Assembly: GCA_021151685.1 (NCBI GenBank)
Contig: JAGKWS010000130.1
Span: 1-10,577 of the forward strand
Direction of reading: 5' to 3'
Origin: Chitinophagaceae bacterium
GTDB lineage: Bacteria; Bacteroidota; Bacteroidia; Chitinophagales; Chitinophagaceae
DNA: 10,577 nucleotides
Made by a program: the position numbers and the translations under genes. Numbering within the stretch: the stretch's first letter is position 1; every line of letters starts with the position of its first letter. The notes under the pieces are model-generated. The model saw only the letters and a program-made list of their open reading frames with translations. It did no database searches and had not been told where the DNA came from. Below are positions 6,147 to 10,577 of the stretch, piece after piece.

Positions 6147-6887
6147 ATGACAAAGAAGTTTCTGACGCTGTTTCTGCTGGTTTCTTGTAGTGTTGTGTTT
6201 TTTGCATCCTGCAAAAAAAATGACGATAGCATTGCCGACCCTACCCGCAATTACTTTCCGCTCACCTTTGGCAAGTATGTGACGTATGAGGTGGATTCGC
6301 TGTACTATGACGAAACCTTGTGTACACAATACCGCATCAAGTCTCAGTTGAAATATGTGGTAACCGACACATTTACCGACCGCCGTACGCTGAATAACAG
6401 GCTTTGGTATATACTGGATGTGTTTTCGCGCCCGTACGAAGGTGCCCTGTGGCGGCCACACAGCGTGGTATTGCTGAACCCTACAGGCAACAGCCTCGAC
6501 TGGACACAGAGCCAGGTGAAGTACGTTAAAATGATGTTCCCCATAAAAGAGGGTATGAAGTGGGCCGGCAACAAGTATGCACCCGTAAACGATGCCCAGT
6601 TCAGCTTTTTGCAAAACTGGAACTATGAGTACAAGAACGTGCAACAATCTTATAATACCAATTACCTGAACTTTGACAATACCGTAACCGTTCTGGAAAA
6701 CGATGAAAGTGTGAACTATCCCGATGTAGATACGGGCGTAGCAGCACACCGCATCTACTCGAAGTCGGTGTATGCCTATAATGTAGGCTTGGTGTATCGC
6801 GAGCTGACGTACACTACCTACAAAGCCTACAACGCTCAGTGCCTCAATGGTTACTCGGTAGTGATGAGGGCTATAGACCATAACTAA
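6147..6887 (+). CDS. Lipoprotein of unknown function, paired with an S8 protease
   Basis: The frame is open from a TTG at 6138, but the ATG at 6147 gives the normal lipoprotein start MTKKFLTLF and is preferred, making a 246-residue protein. The signal peptide ends at FASC, so Cys22 (counted from this ATG) is the likely lipidated residue, followed by KKNDD. The mature part opens with NYFPLTFGKYVTYEVDSLYY, a pattern I associate with a widespread uncharacterised Bacteroidota lipoprotein family; later blocks such as MMFPIKEGMKWAGN, the FDNTVTV stretch and SVYAYNVGLVYREL also fit that family. The residue pattern suggests a beta-rich fold of paired strands. The stop lies only 2 bases before the ATG of the protease gene, so they are almost certainly co-transcribed and perhaps translationally coupled. 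A role as partner or accessory of the protease is inference from position only. No enzyme motif is visible. Confidence 0.85.
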   Translation: MTKKFLTLFLLVSCSVVFFASCKKNDDSIADPTRNYFPLTFGKYVTYEVDSLYYDETLCTQYRIKSQLKYVVTDTFTDRRTLNNRLWYILDVFSRPYEGALWRPHSVVLLNPTGNSLDWTQSQVKYVKMMFPIKEGMKWAGNKYAPVNDAQFSFLQNWNYEYKNVQQSYNTNYLNFDNTVTVLENDESVNYPDVDTGVAAHRIYSKSVYAYNVGLVYRELTYTTYKAYNAQCLNGYSVVMRAIDHN

Positions 6888-6889
6888 AT

Positions 6890-8554
6890 ATGTACCGTAA
6901 GCTGAAGAGACTGCTGATGGCCGCAATAATGACTGCGGCAACTGGTGACCTGTATGCAGAACAATTTGCCTACATAGTGTCATTCACCAACAAAAACAAC
7001 ACGCCTTACAGCTTATCGTCGCCGGGTCTCTATTTATCGGCCCGCGCACTTACACGCAGAACTACGCAGGGTATAGCCATAGACAGCACCGACCTGCCGG
7101 TAAACCAAACCTACATAGACACCGTACTGAGCCTGACGGGTGGCAAACTGCACGGCGCATCGCGCTGGCTGAATATGTGTGTGGTACTACTTACAGACTC
7201 TGCCCAAATACATAACATAGAAGACAAACCGTGGGTGGGTGGCACCCAATTCATTGCTTATTTCGAAGGGATACTACACCGGCCGGCACCAACGGGCACC
7301 ACACCCAATCTGTTGGGCAACAAAACCACATGGGCCGCTGCCGAATATGGTAATACATGGGTGCAAACAGCCATGGTAAAGGGCAACCCGCTGCACGATG
7401 ATGGCTATACCGGCAATGGCAAGCTGATAGCAGTAATGGACGGCGGCTTTACCAATGCCGATACCCATGCGGGGTTTGCGGCTATGTGGGCCAATAACCG
7501 CATGGTAGACCAACATAACTTTACCTATAATTCCGACTTTGTATTTGGGTACGATGGGCACGGCACACTGGCACTGTCTACCATGGCGGGTTATGTACCG
7601 GGTACATTCATTGGCTCGGCACCTAATGCCTCTTATGCACTGTATGTAACAGAGCATGGCCCTACCGAGCAACCAATAGAACTGGCCAATATGCTGTTTG
7701 CCAGCGAGCGGGCCGACTCTATTGGGGCCGATGTCATCAGCACATCGCTGGGGTACAATCTGTTCGACAATCCGGCATTCGATTTTGTTTTTAATACCGA
7801 CTTTGACGGCAAAACCACCATAGCCGCAAAAGCCGCCAATATGGCCACAAAAAAAGGGATATTGTTTGTAGCTACAGCCGGCAACGAAGGTGGTGGTGGC
7901 TGGAACAAGGTACTTACACCCGGCGATGCCGATAGCGCACTCACAATAGGCTCGGTAGACTATATGGGCTACAGTGCCACCAACAGCGGCTATGGCCCCA
8001 ATGCAGCAGGCAGGGTAAAACCCGATGTGTGTGGCATGGGGCAGGCAGCGGCCGTGTTCATAGGTTTGGGCTATGGCAACTCTAATGGCACCTCTTTTTC
8101 TACCCCGCAAATAGCGGGCTGGGCGGCGTGCCTGTGGCAGGCATTTCCAAGTGCCACACCATTTCAGATACGCGAGTCTATAATACGCTGTGCCAGTCGC
8201 TACACGGCTCCTACCACCCAACAGGGTTATGGTATACCAGATTTCTGGTGCTCTGAACGTATGGTACTGAGTGTAGATAGCCATGTGCAGCGTTACCAGC
8301 GCAATAGTTGGGTGACGGTAAGCCCCAATCCGTTTACCAATAATATTTCACTGACCATTGCGGCCGATACCGATGAGACGGTACATGTGAGCCTGTGCGA
8401 TGCACTGGGCCGGGTAGTAGCCAGCTATTACGATACATTGACCCGTGGGTACAACACCATGAACCGCAACCTGCCTGCACTGCCTGTAGGTGTGTACTTC
8501 CTGAAAGTTGCATCGGCCGGTAAACAACAAACAGTAAAGCTGCTGCACCAGTAG
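6890..8554 (+). CDS. Secreted subtilisin-family (S8) serine protease with T9SS sorting domain
   Basis: This 554-residue protein begins with a signal peptide (MYRKLKRLLM..., cleavage near LYA, residue 23). Residues about 25-130 form an N-terminal region of the kind that precedes Bacteroidota S8 proteases (YIVSFTNKNNTPYSL, LSARALTRR, DSTDLPVN). The catalytic domain covers about 150-455, with Asp184 in IAVMDGGF, His224 in GYDGHGTLALS, the oxyanion-hole Asn332 in ATAGNEG, and Ser402 in NGTSFSTPQIAG, so the triad is complete. Residues about 472-554 are a type A T9SS C-terminal sorting domain (VSPNPFTNN, LCDALGRVV, LPVGVYFLKV, ending QTVKLLHQ). Such proteins cross the outer membrane by T9SS and are released or anchored at the surface after removal of the sorting domain. 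Substrate is unknown. It is the second gene of an operon, 2 bases after the lipoprotein gene. Confidence 0.95.
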   Translation: MYRKLKRLLMAAIMTAATGDLYAEQFAYIVSFTNKNNTPYSLSSPGLYLSARALTRRTTQGIAIDSTDLPVNQTYIDTVLSLTGGKLHGASRWLNMCVVLLTDSAQIHNIEDKPWVGGTQFIAYFEGILHRPAPTGTTPNLLGNKTTWAAAEYGNTWVQTAMVKGNPLHDDGYTGNGKLIAVMDGGFTNADTHAGFAAMWANNRMVDQHNFTYNSDFVFGYDGHGTLALSTMAGYVPGTFIGSAPNASYALYVTEHGPTEQPIELANMLFASERADSIGADVISTSLGYNLFDNPAFDFVFNTDFDGKTTIAAKAANMATKKGILFVATAGNEGGGGWNKVLTPGDADSALTIGSVDYMGYSATNSGYGPNAAGRVKPDVCGMGQAAAVFIGLGYGNSNGTSFSTPQIAGWAACLWQAFPSATPFQIRESIIRCASRYTAPTTQQGYGIPDFWCSERMVLSVDSHVQRYQRNSWVTVSPNPFTNNISLTIAADTDETVHVSLCDALGRVVASYYDTLTRGYNTMNRNLPALPVGVYFLKVASAGKQQTVKLLHQ

Positions 8555-8586
8555 CCCTGCTTTACCCCACAACCATACGATATACC

Positions 8587-9729
8587 ATGCTGAGTTATTG
8601 GGAACAGGAGAGTTTTACGCAGTACCACCACATAATTGCAGGGTCGGGCATTGTGGGCCTTAGTCTGTCTATAGAGCTGAAGGAGCGTTACCCCGATGCC
8701 CGTGTATTGGTATTGGAACGAGGCCTGCTGCCCACAGGGGCCAGCACCCGCAATGCGGGCTTTGCCTGTATGGGCAGTGCTACCGAACTACTGGACAACC
8801 TGCAACACCAACCCGAAGAAGCCGTAGCCCAACTTTTTGCCGCAAGGTGTGCCGGGCTGGCCAAGCTGCGGGCCCGGCTGGGCGATGAGCGTATAGGCTA
8901 TACCGAAGCGGGCAGCCATGAGCTACTGAGCGAAAGGGAACTACCCGCACTGGAAAAACTGGACTACCTGAACGACCTGCTGCGCCCCATAACGGGCAAA
9001 GATGCCTACCGCCCAGCCCACCACCGCATAGCCGAAATGGACTTTGGAGCCCCCTACAACAGAGGACTGATAGAGAACACCTGCGAGGGAGCCCTGAACA
9101 CGGGCATGATGATGTATGCACTGATGCAGATGGCCACCAGCATGGGTGTAGAAATAAAAACCGGTGCCACCATTACCGGCTGGAATGAAGAAACCAATGG
9201 CGTATGGGTACACGTAACCGATAGCCACCGAGGCAGCGAATGGCCCTTGTGGGGGCAAACCCTCAGCCTGTGTACCAACGCCTTTACCCGAAACCTGCTA
9301 CCGGGCGAGGATGTAGTACCCGGCCGCGGACAGGTACTGATAACCGACCCCATACCGGGCCTGCAATTACGGGGCATCTACCACCTGGACAGGGGGTATT
9401 ATTACTTCAGAGAAATAAACGGGCGTGTACTGTTTGGCGGTGGCCGTAACATAGACTTTGAGGGAGAAACTACTACTCACATAGACCTGAGCGAGCGCAT
9501 ACAGCAAGACCTTGAAGAAAAACTACGCACCATTATTCTGCCCAATACCCCCCACACCATAGCACAGCGCTGGGCAGGCATCATGGCCTTTGGCACCACA
9601 CGGCAACCCATTGTAAGGGCTATAAGCCCCAGCGTATATGGTGCCTACCGCATGGGCGGTATGGGTGTAGCACTGGGCAGCACAGCCGCCGCACAACTGG
9701 CGGGATTGATTGAGGAAGGGATTGGGTAA
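8587..9729 (+). CDS. FAD-dependent oxidoreductase, DAO family
   Basis: The 380-residue protein has an N-terminal Rossmann FAD-binding motif, GSGIVGLS (Gly19, Gly21, Gly24), with the ribose-binding acidic residue Glu44 at the end of the second strand (VLVLERG). PTGASTRNAGFACMG (about 49-63) is the conserved segment that follows in this DAO subgroup. A substrate-domain region (RGIYHLDRGYYYFRE, GRVLFGGGRNIDFEG) and a C-terminal FAD-phosphate region (YRMGGMGVALGSTAAAQLAG) are present, so the enzyme looks complete. Family members oxidise amino or imino acids or related amines, mostly in the cytosol; no signal peptide is seen. The substrate cannot be read from the sequence. It begins 32 bases after the protease stop with no terminator between, so co-transcription is likely, although a metabolic link to a secreted protease is not obvious. 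Confidence 0.9.
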   Translation: MLSYWEQESFTQYHHIIAGSGIVGLSLSIELKERYPDARVLVLERGLLPTGASTRNAGFACMGSATELLDNLQHQPEEAVAQLFAARCAGLAKLRARLGDERIGYTEAGSHELLSERELPALEKLDYLNDLLRPITGKDAYRPAHHRIAEMDFGAPYNRGLIENTCEGALNTGMMMYALMQMATSMGVEIKTGATITGWNEETNGVWVHVTDSHRGSEWPLWGQTLSLCTNAFTRNLLPGEDVVPGRGQVLITDPIPGLQLRGIYHLDRGYYYFREINGRVLFGGGRNIDFEGETTTHIDLSERIQQDLEEKLRTIILPNTPHTIAQRWAGIMAFGTTRQPIVRAISPSVYGAYRMGGMGVALGSTAAAQLAGLIEEGIG

Positions 9730-9745
9730 ATGTCAGCTCTTACGC

Positions 9746-9798
9746 AATGTTTCATATAATACACAATTGCAGCGATTGTGTGTATTTTATGAAACATT
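9746..9798. terminator. Long inverted repeat between convergent genes, likely bidirectional terminator
   Basis: The left arm 9746-9767 (AATGTTTCATA...ACACAAT) pairs with 9775-9798 (ATTGTGT...TATGAAACATT) over about 22 bp, with one mismatch and a 2-base bulge; the loop is TGCAGCG. It lies 17 bases after the oxidoreductase stop and about 130 bases beyond the stop of the opposing gene. There is no clean U-tract, but the placement fits termination from both sides. The rest of the gap (9799-9926) holds nothing I can name. Confidence 0.65.
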
Positions 9799-9926
9799 AG
9801 GCAAAAGCACAGAGGGTAAATTATGTAAATAAATATCCGCTACTGCTTGTGAAGTGCCTACACAAATCAATATAACCACAGCATACAGCTATGGGAAATA
9901 TCGGTACATTTCGGGCCGTCTATCCA

Positions 9927-10577
9927 TCACCTCACCACCACCCGTGCATAATACCTACCCTCCCCGGTGGCAATGGCCACAAAGTAGATGCCCTTGGCCG
10001 GGGCTATGGTTACCGGGCTGGTGCCGGTGGCGGTGAAGGTTTGTACCACACGCCCGGCAACATCGGTAATGGTGATGTGGGCCGGGCTGTTATTGGGTAG
10101 CTCTATGACAAAATTGCCATCATTGGGGTTGGGGTAAATGGTTACTGCCTCCCTGCCCGGCACACCGGCTACCCCTGTAGCGCAGGTACCTGCCGGCAAT
10201 ACTGTTACAGTATGGGTAGTGGTGGCACTGCCGCAATAGTTGCTTACCGTGTACGATATGATTGCCGTACCTACCCCCGCACCCGTTAACGAGCCGGTGG
10301 CAGAAACCCCTGCACTGGCCGATGAGCTGCTCCATACCCCACCGGTGGTGACCACAGCCAACGGGGCCACATCGCCCACGCACAGGGTATCGGTACCGGT
10401 TATGGGTACCGCAGTGGGTGCTACCTGTACATCTACCGCTACCGTTATGGTATCATACGCACCACCATCAAACACCCGTACCCTAAAGGTATCGGGCCCG
10501 GTATAGCCGCCCATGGGGGTGTAGCCTGTGCCAGTGGGGGTCATTACGCTGCCCGTGGCCGCGGTACTGTAAGCAGC
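9927..10577 (-). CDS. C-terminal part of a secreted Ig-like repeat protein with T9SS sorting domain (partial, runs off the right edge)
   Basis: The frame is open from the right edge to a TGA at 9929-9927, giving the last 216 residues; the true start is outside the window, so the internal Met at 10544 is not a start. The visible part begins in a cadherin/Ig-like strand set (YTPMGGYTGPDTFRVRVFDG). Then comes a bacterial Ig-like domain with the pattern ITGTDTLCVGDVAPL, GGVWSSSSASAGV, GTAIISYTVSNYCGSA. It ends in a type A T9SS sorting domain (VTIYPNPNDGNFVIEL, ITDVAGRVVQTF, AKGIYFVAIATGEGRYYARV). This architecture is typical of large surface-exposed or secreted T9SS cargo in Bacteroidota; any catalytic or adhesive domain would lie further upstream. 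It converges on the oxidoreductase gene. Confidence 0.9.
   Translation of the reverse strand, partial: AAYSTAATGSVMTPTGTGYTPMGGYTGPDTFRVRVFDGGAYDTITVAVDVQVAPTAVPITGTDTLCVGDVAPLAVVTTGGVWSSSSASAGVSATGSLTGAGVGTAIISYTVSNYCGSATTTHTVTVLPAGTCATGVAGVPGREAVTIYPNPNDGNFVIELPNNSPAHITITDVAGRVVQTFTATGTSPVTIAPAKGIYFVAIATGEGRYYARVVVR

Noticed and set aside
6108..6983. Minus-strand open frame (291 codons) opposite the lipoprotein gene
   Set aside because: There is no signal peptide or motif, it overlaps the operon promoter, and the opposite strand encodes a convincing lipoprotein.
7274..8284. Long minus-strand open frame (336 codons) opposite the S8 protease
   Set aside because: Its translation is rich in Cys, Ile and Tyr with no domain pattern, as expected from the reverse of a real gene, while the plus strand has an intact catalytic triad.

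Overview
The window looks like chromosomal DNA from a member of the Bacteroidota, most likely a Chitinophagia-type organism. The evidence is two type IX secretion (T9SS) C-terminal sorting domains, a PorT-like T9SS outer-membrane protein, lipoproteins with Cys-Lys-Lys after the signal peptide, AT-rich leaders without Shine-Dalgarno sites, and several -7 boxes close to TAnnTTTG. No tRNA, rRNA, CRISPR array, insertion sequence or phage structural gene was seen.

Left block (1-4929, all minus strand). In transcription order it holds a PorT-like gene (4228-4929), a 1224-residue surface protein (363-4037), and, 21 bases further on, the first 113 codons of a close paralogue that leaves the window (1-341). 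The large protein has a signal peptide, a Bacteroidota N-terminal beta domain, about 60 coils of a YadA-head-like glycine/alanine/serine beta-roll, and a peptidase S74-type self-cleaving chaperone domain ending in a coiled coil. The two paralogues are nearly identical right after the signal peptide and unrelated before it.

Middle block (4930-6146). A 484-base gap between divergent genes contains a candidate porT promoter, an intrinsic terminator facing plus with no gene in front of it (a possible small RNA), and a good -7 box for an EGF-like lipoprotein gene (5414-5920). That gene ends at a perfect 10-bp hairpin.

Right block (6147-9729, plus strand). This is a probable operon of a lipoprotein of unknown function, a subtilisin-family (S8) protease with a T9SS sorting domain, and an FAD-dependent oxidoreductase of the DAO family. 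It ends in a long inverted repeat (9746-9798) shared with a convergent minus-strand gene, of which only the Ig-like and T9SS-sorting C-terminus is in the window (9927-10577).

The common theme is the cell surface: a T9SS part, two T9SS cargo proteins, two lipoproteins and a pair of tandem fibre-like proteins. The fibre-like protein has neither a T9SS sorting domain nor a YadA membrane anchor, so its route to the surface is the main open question here.
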